Both the position numbers and the translations under genes were made by a program. The notes below the pieces were generated by a model. That model was not told the origin of the DNA, did no database searches, and saw only the letters and a list, made by a program, of their open reading frames with translations. A stretch of 64,000 nucleotides of DNA from Panagrolaimus kolymaensis (Eukaryota > Nematoda > Chromadorea > Rhabditida > Panagrolaimidae): the NCBI GenBank assembly GCA_028622995.1, contig JAJQJQ010000024.1:1364001-1428000 (forward strand), given 5' to 3'. The number at the start of each line of letters is the position of its first letter. Within the stretch, counting starts at the first letter, position 1. Below are positions 26,078 through 35,345 of the stretch, piece by piece.

Positions 26078-26095
26078 TTTTTCAGATTTTTAGGT
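26078..26095 (+). repeat. 18-bp direct repeat, left copy, flanking the EF-Tu insert
   Basis: tttttcagatttttaggt occurs here and again at 27524-27541, immediately before the recombinase fragment. The repeat includes an intron-acceptor-like ttttcag. Upstream, ttcg|gtaagt at 26051-26060 would make a 31-nt intron-like segment ending in this repeat. Confidence 0.8.
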
Positions 26096-26140
26096 GGGCC
26101 CGGATTACTCAAAAACGAATGTCCGTCTCACAATAAAACG

Positions 26141-27446
26141 ATGTCACTATTCTCTGTCAGATTTTATGCTGTTCCTGGTGGAAAAGCTGTTTTCAAACGA
26201 GATAAACCTCATTTAAATGTTGGTACGATTGGACACATAGATCATGGTAAAACACCTCTTTCTTCTGCTATCGCCAAAGTTCTTGCTGCTGAGAAAGGAG
26301 CTAAATTCCGTAAATACGAAGACATTGATAAAGCACCTGAAGAAAAAGCTCGTGGTATAACTATTAATACTTGTCTCTTGGAATATGAAACACCAAATCG
26401 TCATTATGCTCATATCGATTATCCCGGTCATGCTGATTACAAAAAGAATATAATTACTGGAGCTGCTCAAATGGATGGAGTTATTCTTGTTGTCGCTACT
26501 ACTGAAGGCTCTATGCTTCAGACTCGTGAACATCTTCTTCTTGCAAAACAAGTTGGTATTCCTGTTAAAAATCTTGTTGTATTTTTGAACAAAGTTGAAG
26601 CTTCTGATTGCGAATTGGTTGAACTTGTTGAAATGGAAGTTCCTGAAATGCTCTCCTATTATGGATATCCAGAAGAAACTGTCCTTATCGTTGCTGGTTA
26701 TGCTCTTTGTGCCCTTGAAAGAAAACAACCTGAAATTGGTGAAAACAAAATTCGTGAATTACTCGAAGTTATGGATTCCAAATTTGTTATTCACAATCGG
26801 GATACTAATCAAAAGCCGATGTTCGCTACTGAACATGTTTATGCTATCAAAAGTCGTGGCACAGTCATCACTGGAAAACTTGAACGCGGCATATTGAAAC
26901 GTAGTGATAATGTTAAAATTCTTGTTTGTGATAATGAAGGTATCCAAGCTGTTGGTTCTGGTCTTGAATGTTTTAATAAAGCTGTTGAATTTGCTCAGAC
27001 GTGATATATTGAAACATGGTGATAAAGTCGAAATTCTTGATTGTGATAATGAAGGTGTCCAAGCTGTTGTTTCTGGTCCTGAATGTTTTAATAAAGCTGT
27101 TGAATTTGCTCAAACTGGAGATCATGCGGGTATATTATTTCGAGTTCAAAAAACTAAAGAAGTTCGTCGTAGATGTATTCTTATTCCTCAAAAGCATAAT
27201 CATAAGATTACCGATAAAGTTAAGGCTCAACTGTATATGTTGAAATCCGAAGAAAAAGGCTATAAGATGCCTATAGCTAATTACTTTATAGAACATGTAT
27301 TTTCTCTCACTCGAGATATTGTTGCTACATCTGAAACATTAAAAAGAAATCAAGTAAAGTTTAGTGAAAAGAACGTTAAAATTAATCACATAAAGTCTAA
27401 ATGTAAACAAAATGGGCCGGTTGAGCCAATATTCATTAAAAAGTAA
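26141..27446 (+). pseudogene. TUFM: Captured mitochondrial elongation factor Tu gene, rearranged
   Basis: An intronless copy of a mitochondrial EF-Tu lies inside the retrotransposon. The first frame (26141-27004, 287 aa) covers the presequence-like start ([10 protein letters not shown]), the GTPase domain and the start of domain 2. GTP-binding boxes are visible but changed: GHIDHGKTP (normally GKTT), [18 protein letters not shown] (normally NKxD) and AGYALCAL (normally SALxAL). A segment of about 117 bp is tandemly duplicated (26885-27001 and 27002-27118), with a TGA at the joint. The second copy continues in another frame through domain 3 (PIANYFIEHVFSLTRD) and a Lys-rich C-terminal extension to 27446. 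The native host gene is not in this window. The altered boxes and the broken frame argue against EF-Tu function. Confidence 0.85.
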
Positions 27447-27523
27447 GAATGCCATTCCTGCCCAGTTGCCATTCTCGAAGAATGGGTCACCAAGTGTACT
27501 TCTTCCTTTTACCCTTCCCCCTC

Positions 27524-27541
27524 TTTTTCAGATTTTTAGGT
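27524..27541 (+). repeat. 18-bp direct repeat, right copy
   Basis: Identical to 26078-26095. The pair brackets the EF-Tu segment and looks like a target-site duplication, or alternatively reused intron-end sequence. Confidence 0.8.
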
Positions 27542-27805
27542 ACTGATCCACCATGGTCTTACAATACTGTCCTAAAAGAACTCAAATCAACTTCAACAAG
27601 AATGGGAATAAAGAAAAATCTGACAGTACATTCATTTCGAAGAAGTGCTGCAACTGCTGCTATTGAAGCTGGATGCTCTGAAGCTGAATTGGATCGTGGT
27701 GCTCGTTGGAAATCGTCTTCTTCGAAGAAATCATATGTTCATAATAGTGCTAAAACAACAGAAAACGTACCATCAGTTCTAAGAAATTTATGTGAAAAAG
27801 AATAA
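27542..27805 (+). pseudogene. C-terminal fragment of a tyrosine recombinase (YR)
   Basis: About 87 codons carry the recombinase C-terminal catalytic signature: HSFRR (the H-x-x-R pair), a following helix AATAAIEAGCSEAEL, ARWKSS (Trp/His position) and SYVH with the candidate nucleophilic Tyr. The N-terminal domain and first catalytic Arg are absent; the EF-Tu insert lies where they would be expected. The frame ends at TAA 27803-27805. Confidence 0.8.
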
Positions 27806-27891
27806 TTCAGAATAATTCAAATAACAATAGTTTATTTTGTTGGTTGTTTATTTTTTATTGTAAGGCCATGGTTGGTCAGGTTTTAGTTGTA

Positions 27892-28040
27892 TGTATTTTG
27901 TTTAGTTTGCCAATAAACAGACCCAACCTATTTCGGAGAAAAAGACTGAGAGTCTTTGAAACGAAGAGAAAAAAGAATTTTTCTCGGAGTCATAGTGTAT
28001 TTCGAGGAACGAGAAATTAAACGTAGACGTAGAGAAAAGT
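27892..28040 (+). repeat. Split direct repeat B2 (right end of the element)
   Basis: A 149-bp repeat matching B1. It ends gagaaaagt, directly against the interrupted pirin codons. Confidence 0.95.
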
Positions 28041-28235
28041 TAAAATTTCCATATCTTCATGTGGATGAGTGGCAAACCCAGTGCCAGGTTTAATAAAATC
28101 TTCATTTATTACTCGAAGAACAGAAAATCCCATAAAATTTGGATCTTGATATGATGAAAATGAAAAGGTATGCCAACTATCAAGCCAATCTCGAGTTGCA
28201 TGACCTCGATCATTTGCTTTACGTAAATAAATCAT
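28041..28235 (-). pseudogene. Pirin/quercetin 2,3-dioxygenase (YhhW-type), N-terminal part
   Basis: Pirins are cupin-fold metal proteins; the bacterial YhhW type opens quercetin with O2. Codons 1-65 lie here from the ATG at 28235 ([20 protein letters not shown], then [18 protein letters not shown]). Codons 66-242 continue at 23276-22743 on the far side of the retrotransposon. The two halves are in the same frame, with the break in a Leu-Thr-Tyr run. Metal ligands His57, His59, His101 and Glu103 fall at the usual YhhW numbers. The gene has no introns and its length (242 aa) is close to bacterial YhhW (about 231) and shorter than animal pirin (about 290), so bacterial origin is likely. The gene is clean except for the insertion. 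Confidence 0.92.
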
Positions 28236-30602
28236 TTTTCTTCTTCTTTAATTTTAAATTTTATTTGTTCAACGGCAGTGGTTGTTAATTTTGAATCTAA
28301 AAGCTTCTGGCTGGTTCATTATTTATTTTTTTAAATTAAATTTTTAACGCGAAACAAAAGCAATAAAAATTATAAAAAAGTGACCATAGCAAAAGTATGT
28401 AAGTCAACTACCACGTAGATACAATTTTTAGAAGAAAAAAAGTAAAAAAAACCATTTTCGAGTAAAAAAAGAAAATCTTAAATTTTTGGAGATTTTAAAA
28501 GTCAATTTTTTATTCCCAAAAAAACTTTTTTTGATATCGTTAGTTAATGCTTTTTGTTCGGAGTTCTAAAAGCTTGGATTAGAAAGTTCACGATAAAAAG
28601 AAACAAAATCCTTCGACAAAAATGAATTTCACATGAACTTCGAATTCAAAAAACCATTTAACTCTTCTTTTTTTTTAAATTTAAACTTTGCTTTTATACT
28701 ACCGCCTTTCTTTATTTTTATGTTTCTCCGCCTTTCTTTCATTGCAATAAAAATAACAATGACAAAGTTAAAAAGCAAATAACATACATACATACTCGAA
28801 GAAGAAGAAAGGTGACAAAATAATAAATACATACAACTTGCAAATACACCTTTTTTTTGAATGCTTTGAACTTTTCTTTTTAACTCTTTTTTTTCTTCTT
28901 CCTTTTTACTTTAAAATCATAAACTATAAAGTATTCAACTAACTAATAACAAAAAGAAAAAAGTAAAAATATATTGAATTTCTCAAAAGATCGATAAAAA
29001 TTATTAAAACTAAAATATACTCTTTTTGTAACTATGTAGGTATGTTTCTTGAAGTAAGTAATAAAGGAATATTAATAACGGTATAATGGCAATGTCACGA
29101 CTCTCTTTTCTTTTCCATCATCACAACTGAGACAGGCAGGCAGCTACAAACACACACACGCAAAAAAATATGCGACATGCTGAGAAGATAAAAAGAAGAA
29201 GTGTGTTTTCATAGTTGTTGGAGTCAACAAAAAAAAGGTTGGCAACAACAATAAATGGTTTCAATGGTTTTTCTAGTTTGTGCTCATCTCATCATCGTTG
29301 TAGTTTTTGTTTGTTTGAAAGAAAATAAAGGATCATAATTTTTATTTTTTGGCGAAAAAAAATAATAAAAAAAGTGATGAGATGAGCTTTGTTTTTTTTT
29401 TTGTCAGCATTTTTATTTTTTAAAAAGATTAGTTTCAAAGAGTATCTCTCGATAATTATTGACATGACATCGTAATTACTTAGTTAGTCCTAACAAAATT
29501 GTAATTTAAAGTTTAAAAAGGAAAAAGCGCCATATTTAACAAATTTAAAACTTTAAACATCTTCATCTCCATCGGTAGCTAACATGATCGATATCATATG
29601 CACCAAAAAACTGTAGCAATTCGATAAAGGAAAATCTTTTAAGAGTAATAAAAAAAGGATGTTAAATTAGAAAAATATAAACAAAAAAAACATGCAATAA
29701 CGAGCAAAGAAAATCAGTAATAATAATTAATGGAAAAGGAGGTTGTTGTACCAAGCATGGATTACTTGAAGCAAAATCCATATATCTGTATTGAAAAAAG
29801 GCAAACGATTACTATATAAAAATTTTTTTTCAGCTTTTGTTGTCCCATAACTTAGAGTTTGGTCATAAATATTAAAGAAAAGATAAGTATTTTTTTAAAT
29901 TTTGATCAAAAGAAAGAATAAAAAAAACCGCAATAAAATGTAAGAATTTTTAAAAGTAAAAAGTTGTTGAAGCGGCGGGTTTTATCAAAACAATTATTTT
30001 TTTGACCAACATCACCAGCAAAGTTATAATCATCAAATAACATGGCTTTTGTCTTCTTAAAATAAAAGGTTTAATTTTTAGTTAAAAAGTTGCTTTATCG
30101 AAATAAATAAATATACACATTTTTCAACAAAAAAACTTGGAAAATTTCTGTTTCATTGCTTAAAAAAATCTGAGGAATCTTTGCGCAGTTATGAATGAAT
30201 GCTTTATGCCATTTTGTCGATAAAATTAATGCATAATAAAAATATAAAATATAATTTTCTTTTGTAAAGATCAAAAACTTATTCGTTTCATCAAAAAAAA
30301 ATTACTCAAAAAATGGATGAAAAAACGCTTCAAACAAATTTTGATTTTTCTTCTTTCGTTCGGATTTTTTTGTGTCATATCGGGTCTCCACGCGAAAATT
30401 GGACTTCATTGAATTTACTGTAAAGGTGCTGCTGCGCCATCCAATGCTGATTTTTTTTTTCAATCTTTCAGCGTTTTCCATGTTATCATTCATTTTTTTT
30501 ACTGTGTTTCTTCATTATTTCTTCGATCATTCGTTCGCGTTGAATTTCTTTTTCATCTTCTAAATATTTGGTTTTTCAGCGTTTTCATCATTATCATCAA
30601 TC
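28236..30602. other. Intergenic, 2.4 kb, no gene seen
   Basis: This AT-rich sequence lies between the divergent pirin (minus) and RPLP0 (plus) genes. Short open frames (28629-28832, 30302-30493) have no recognisable content. The last 30 bp contain an acceptor used before RPLP0. Confidence 0.4.
30571..30579 (+). promoter_or_regulatory. Likely spliced-leader acceptor for RPLP0
   Basis: gtttttcag stands 23 bases before the RPLP0 start codon with no upstream coding exon in view. This suits trans-splicing. Confidence 0.5.
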
Positions 30603-31805
30603 ATGGTCATCGTCGTCAAAAACAAGGGTCAGTGGAAAGCCAACCTCCTCAACACTATCAAAGTAAGATTTATCACATTTTTATTTTCCATATCATCTTT
30701 AATGCCCTCATTTTTAGGAAAAATTTGAAACGCATACCAAGGCCTTCATCGTTGGAGTCGATAATGTGGGAAGCAAGCAGCTTCAACAAATTCGTGCCGC
30801 AACACGTGGAAAAGCTGAAATTCTTATGGGAAAGAACACTATCATCCGTCATGCCATCAAGGCCACCCATCCTGAAATTCTTCCCTACATTGTTGGAAAT
30901 GTAGGTTTTGTATTTACAAATGAAGATCTTGGTAAAGTTCGTCAGATGGTCATTGAAAATAAACTCGTAAGTTCTTTCCTTTTCTAATATATTTGCAATC
31001 CTTCCACGCTTCGTATACTAGCTATATGCTTTTTTGCGTTTTTGTTTTTAATGAAGGTAAATCAAAGGCAATTTCCAATCCAATCTTCTGCGCTTTTTGC
31101 TTAGAAAGATAGGAGTGAAATCTACATATTAATTCGAGACAAAGCTTTTTTTTCTTATTAATTATTTATTTTCTGTTTTAGGCTGCTCCTGCAAAAGCTG
31201 GTTCCATCGCTCAATGCGATGTCAAACTTTCACCTCAAAATACGGGCATGGGACCGGAAAAAACTTCATTCTTCCAAGCGCTCCAAATCCCAACCAAGAT
31301 CACCCGTGGAACAATCGAAACTCTCAAGGACGTCAACATTCTCAAAGCTGGTGAAAAAGTCGGAGCGTCTGAAGCTGCTCTGTTGAAGATGTTAGATATA
31401 ACACCGTTCGCATATGGCCTCGTCGTTCAACAAGTTTATGATAATGGCTCCATTTATTCTCCTGATGTTCTTGACATTACAACTGATGATATTATCAACC
31501 GCATCAAAGAAGGATTAAACAATATTGCCTCTGTTTCTCTTGCTGTTGGTTATCCTACAAAAGCATCCGTTCCACATTCAATTGCAAATGCTCTCAAGAA
31601 CATGTTGGCTATTGCTGCAGTTACTGATGTCGCATTCAAACAAGCTGAAGTCATGAAGGAATATCTTGCTAATCCATCCAAATTTGCTGCTGCTGCTCCA
31701 ATTGCTTCACCAACTGATGTCGTTCAAGCTACTCCTGCTGCCAAGAAGGAAGAACCGAAAGAAGAATCAGAAGAAGAAGACATGGGCTTCGGTCTATTTG
31801 ACTAA
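30603..31805 (+). CDS. RPLP0: Large ribosomal subunit protein P0 (uL10)
   Basis: P0 anchors the ribosomal P-stalk that recruits GTPase factors. Three exons (30603-30662, 30718-30966, 31182-31805) join in phase to 310 aa; human is 317. Blocks include [77 protein letters not shown] and the C-terminal stalk tail [11 protein letters not shown] shared by all P-proteins. Poly(A) signals AATAAA are at 31829 and 31848. Intron 2 (30967-31181) is unusually long for this window and holds an H/ACA-like snoRNA. TCTP starts 190 bp after the stop on the same strand. Confidence 0.98.
30997..31129 (+). ncRNA. Candidate H/ACA box snoRNA in RPLP0 intron 2
   Basis: The 5' arm can close through CCTTC (31000-31004) with GAAGG (31053-31057). 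An H-box-like AAATCA (A-n-A-n-n-A) lies at 31059-31064. The 3' hairpin has a base stem ATTTC/GAAAT (31071-31075 with 31117-31121), an internal loop of pocket size on both sides, and an upper stem around ATCTT/AAGAT. It is followed by ACA at 31124-31126, three bases before the modelled end. The 3' half fits the H/ACA fold well; the 5' half is less regular. Ribosomal protein introns are common hosts. Confidence 0.5.
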
Positions 31806-31828
31806 ATAACTTTCATTTCTGGTGTTTT

Positions 31829-31834
31829 AATAAA
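31829..31834 (+). terminator. Poly(A) signal of RPLP0
   Basis: AATAAA lies 23 bases after the RPLP0 stop; a second copy lies at 31848-31853. The TCTP acceptor follows about 115-135 bp later, a spacing typical of nematode operons. Confidence 0.55.
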
Positions 31835-31960
31835 CTTTTGTTGTTTGAATAAACTTTTGTTGTTTTTAACTTTGTTTCTTTTCTTTGCAAACTTTACGAG
31901 TTTATTGCTCTTTGTTACCTGATAATAATTTTACACTTGGTTTCTTTCTAACGCCTTTTC

Positions 31961-31969
31961 TTCTTTTAG
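31961..31969 (+). promoter_or_regulatory. Likely trans-splice acceptor for TCTP
   Basis: ttcttttag lies 27 bases before the TCTP start codon, with only about 110 bp back to the RPLP0 poly(A) signals. A downstream-operon-gene acceptor is the simplest reading. Confidence 0.5.
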
Positions 31970-31996
31970 TGCTTAAAGGTTGCTCTCATTTCAATC

Positions 31997-32790
31997 ATGC
32001 TCATCTTCAAGGACGCTTTCACAGGTTAATTTTTTTACTTTTGTTCTTTGATCCCATGAACCTTAAACCGTGGAGAATGCGCTTGAGTTAATGCTTTTTC
32101 TTGCATTAGCTAGAGTATACTGTATCTCCATGGTGAGTCATAATAGTGGGATATCAAAGGTTAACCTCGTCGATTGGGATTAGCTTTTTATTTGCTTCTC
32201 TTTTTGCACCTTGGTCACATTTCTTCTTCATTGCTTTAATAACTTTCACTAATGCTTTTTCTTTTTTAGATGATGAACTTGCTTCGGATTCCTTTCCAAT
32301 GAAACTGGTCGACAATCTCATTTATGAATTCAAAGGTCGTCATGTGGTCCGCAAAGAAGGAGAAATTGCTCTTGCTGGTTCCAATCCATCTGCTGAAGGT
32401 GAAGAAGGAGAAGATGGATCTGATGAACAAGTTGAACGTGGCATCGACTTCGTTCTCAATCATCGTCTCGCCGCAATGAACTGTTATGAAGATCTCAACA
32501 CCTTCAAGTCTTACATCAAAGGTTTCATGAAGAAGATCATTGAACATATGCAAAAGAATGGTAAATCCGAAGAAGATGTCAATGCTTTCAAAACAAACAT
32601 TCAAAAATGGGTCGTGCCTCTCATGTCAAAGGATCGTTTCAAAAACTTGGCTTTCTTCATTGGTGAAAACATGGCTGAAGGACGTGGTGAAGGACAAGTT
32701 GCTATCGTCGAATATCGTGAAACAGAAGATGGTGAAGAAGTACCTACATTAATGCTCGTCAAAGAAGCTCTTGTTGAAGAAAAACAATAA
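31997..32790 (+). CDS. TPT1: Translationally controlled tumour protein (TCTP/TPT1)
   Basis: TCTP is a small abundant cytoplasmic protein implicated in growth control and calcium/tubulin binding. Two exons (31997-32024, 32270-32790) join in phase to 182 aa; C. elegans tct-1 is about the same length. The start is set by the family N-terminus MLIFKDAFTDDEL created by the splice. Other blocks are DSFPMKLVDNLIYEFKGRHV, ERGIDFVLNHRLAAMNCYED, DRFKNLAFFIGE and PTLMLVKEA. The 245-nt intron hosts a snoRNA-like structure. The neighbour upstream is RPLP0; in C. elegans the corresponding genes are also adjacent, so a conserved operon is likely. Confidence 0.97.
32060..32222 (+). ncRNA. Candidate H/ACA box snoRNA in the TCTP intron
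   Basis: The 5' hairpin is strong: CCGTGGAGA (32068-32076) pairs with TCTCCATGG (32125-32133) over nine positions including one G-U. A pocket-sized internal loop follows, then a perfect upper stem TAATGC (32089-32094) / GCATTA (32103-32108). The hinge has an H box ATAATA (32140-32145). The second hairpin closes through ATCAAAGGT/ACCTTGGT with one mismatch, and ACA follows at 32217-32219. This order of hairpin, H box, hairpin, ACA is the definition of the class. The target rRNA site was not worked out. Confidence 0.62.
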
Positions 32791-34072
32791 CTTTTATTGC
32801 TTTTTTTCTGTTATGTTTCTTCTGTTTTTTTGCATGTTTCTTGTAATGATTTTCTATTATTATCTATTTGTCTCTGAATAAATTTATCTTTGTTTAACTT
32901 TTGTCTTATTGGTGGATGGGTGCGTTTGAGAGAGGAGATGAAACTAAAAATGAATATCTTGTTTCTTTTTGATAACTAAAAAAGCGTGAATAAGTATTGC
33001 AGTTTGTTTACCGCGATTCATTTAGCGTGCAAAGTTTTTATGTTTGTCAAATTGTTTGATAAGCTTTTTTGAATGATGAGCAGCGATGAAAGAAACTAAA
33101 CAGAAATTGCGTAATTATTAAAACTTTATGTTAATGCTACAAAGCTTCTTCATTGCTTTTGAATATCAAAGTTTTTAAAATTTTCAATATTTGGGCAGGT
33201 TGGCAATTATGAGAGGAGTTCATGTTGCTTATTTTGCTAATGATTTACCCATTATTTTTGAAGGTTTAACCATCAGTGAATAAAGCTGAAGATCTTCATA
33301 CCATTGTTGAATATTTGGAAAAACATGGGTCAATCTTTCACTGAATTGATAACTAACTTTGAATCTTTTTTTTATATCAATAACAACTTTTCTTTTAAAA
33401 CAACAACCTCAGCTTAAGTTGTGGCTTCTTTATCACTAAATATCCACCATGAAACTAGCAAAAAGACGGAAGGAATCCTTTAAGGTTGCAATAAAAAAAA
33501 AGTCGTAATCGCAAAGGAGAAACCAAATAACGAAAATTAATAACAGAAAAAATGGATTCATTTTATGTATTTTTAACAATAAAAAAGAGGGTTAGGCATA
33601 TTTATTATTTTAGAGTGGATAATATTAGTGCTTGTGCTCTAAGAAAAAATGGCATTTATGAATGTGCCGGACAAACGAGTATTCCATTTTTATGACCATA
33701 CATATCCATCACTCAGACAATATAAAGATTGTAGCGTCATTCTTCATTCATGGAAATCCAAGGAAAAATTGATTTAATAAATGGAGAAAATGTTTCAAGC
33801 ATTTTAAAGTGAATATTTGGTCGTCTTTTGCATTTTGACTAGCTCGATATAATCACATATTTTGATTTTTCCTTCAACTAAATTTTTTTTTCATTGGCTT
33901 TTCTTTTGTGTGTGTGTGGACGATGCAAATTTGTTATTGTTGGTTTTACTATCAACAAAAAAAAGCAAAGCACTGAAATGAATAATTTAAACTATGCATG
34001 AAAACGTTTTTTCTTTTTGATGCACTCGCTGCTTTGTTTTTTTTAGCATAAAAACGCAAGCACATTTTGAAA
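32791..34072. other. Intergenic, 1.3 kb
   Basis: This is the 3' flank of TCTP (AATAAA near 32877) followed by AT-rich sequence with no open frame worth calling. Confidence 0.4.
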
Positions 34073-35133
34073 ATGGCAGCAAAATTTACATTACTTCCCG
34101 AAGAATGGAAAAGTTGGATGATGTAAAATAATTAAAATTAAATAATAAGACACAATTAATATCAAGAAAAATATAATAAAATAATTTTAAAAATATTCTA
34201 GGCAAGAAGTTCGCTCATATGATTATGTAATGACTGAATTGGATATGACATATCGAGAAGCAATGAAAGCCCGCATGAACGAGGTACAGCGTCAAGCATC
34301 ATCATGCTTTTATCAAATAAGCTTTTTGAAATACAACAATATTGTCGCAGAGAATGTTCATTATATTCATTCAATAATGCAATGGTATTCTTTTCAATTC
34401 GAAGAGGAATATTTTATTCTTGCTTCTAAAGGAAATTTAAATAAAGTTTTATGTTATCCACATGAACACCTAAAACATTTTTTAAATGAATGTGATATGC
34501 TTTCGCGTAAGTTTTGGACTTTTAAAATAATTTGATGCCGATATTTTCTTAAAATTACTAACTTTACATTTATATAAGTATTGTTGTTGCTAAAGCTTTT
34601 TAAAGATACATTACTCAAAATTTGATTTTCATAAATCTTTACTTTTTTAAGGTTTATAAAAGGAGAAAAATGAGATCCTTTAAAATATGTATATTAAAAT
34701 ATCATAAAAATTTAGTAATTTTCTTTCAGTGCAACCAATACCTCGAGACATTATGCAAAAATATCAAATGGTTTTAGAATTGTCTGAAATGATTAAAGGT
34801 AAATCTCTTGAAAAATATGTTTATTTATTACCCGATATTGATTTTGCTATTGAATGCATTGAATGGAAACTTGGCGAGGAGGATCCATTATCAGAAAAGT
34901 TTTGGAAATTTTATATAAAGTTTTTAAAATATCATAATAAAACCAAAGAATTATTAAATGTTTATTCACGATATTGCCGTTTATTTGTGAGCGATATTAA
35001 AATGAGGAAGGAATATTTGAATAAAATTAAAAAGCTTGATGAAGAATCATCATCGGTGGATGTAATAAAATGGTGGATAGATTATATTGGAACTGAGAAA
35101 CATTTTGGATCGATTGAAATTGCACAGAATTGA
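34073..35133 (+). CDS. Small HAT-repeat-like protein (PRP39-like?), unassigned
   Basis: Three exons (34073-34122, 34202-34506, 34730-35133) join in phase to 252 aa. The C-terminal half has a tandem helical pattern with Trp/Tyr spacing (EKFWKFYIKFLKYHNKTKEL, then LLNVYSRYCRLFV) like the half-a-TPR repeats of pre-mRNA factors such as Prp39. No full-length family match is evident and the protein is far shorter than Prp39, so it may be a divergent truncated paralogue. AT-rich codons match neighbouring genes. The assignment is tentative. Confidence 0.55.
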
Positions 35134-35345
35134 AGTTGTTAAATCAAAAAAACCTTTGAGCTCATGGAATTCTCGTATGACAAAATTCATTAAAAATTTG
35201 TCCCTAACTACAATTGACGTTCCACGAACATCTTTTTCAAATGTTAAAATTGTGGTTTCAAAAGGTTTGAATTTGGTCCCAGATTCAACCAGACTCTTTC
35301 TCGCTCTTCCCTTACATAAATTAAGACTTTTTAGATAAGGCTTCC

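Larger units (their letters stand above)
23277..28040 (+). mobile_element. PAT-like (DIRS order) tyrosine-recombinase retrotransposon with captured gene
   Basis: The element is 4,764 bp and is bounded by split direct repeats in the order A1 (23277-23388), gag, RT, B1 (25581-25729), A2 (25730-25841), insert plus YR fragment, B2 (27892-28040). The A1...B1A2...B2 architecture, a zinc knuckle in Gag, a YXDD reverse transcriptase and a tyrosine-recombinase remnant are together diagnostic of PAT/Ngaro-type elements, and PAT elements are known from nematodes. The flanking target shares only AAGT with the element end (23273-23276 and 28037-28040), with no long target-site duplication, as expected for recombinase-mediated insertion. 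RNase H is reduced to a remnant and the N-terminal half of the recombinase is missing, so this copy looks non-autonomous. A tandem arrangement of two partly deleted elements (A1-B1 and A2-B2) is an alternative reading. Confidence 0.88.
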
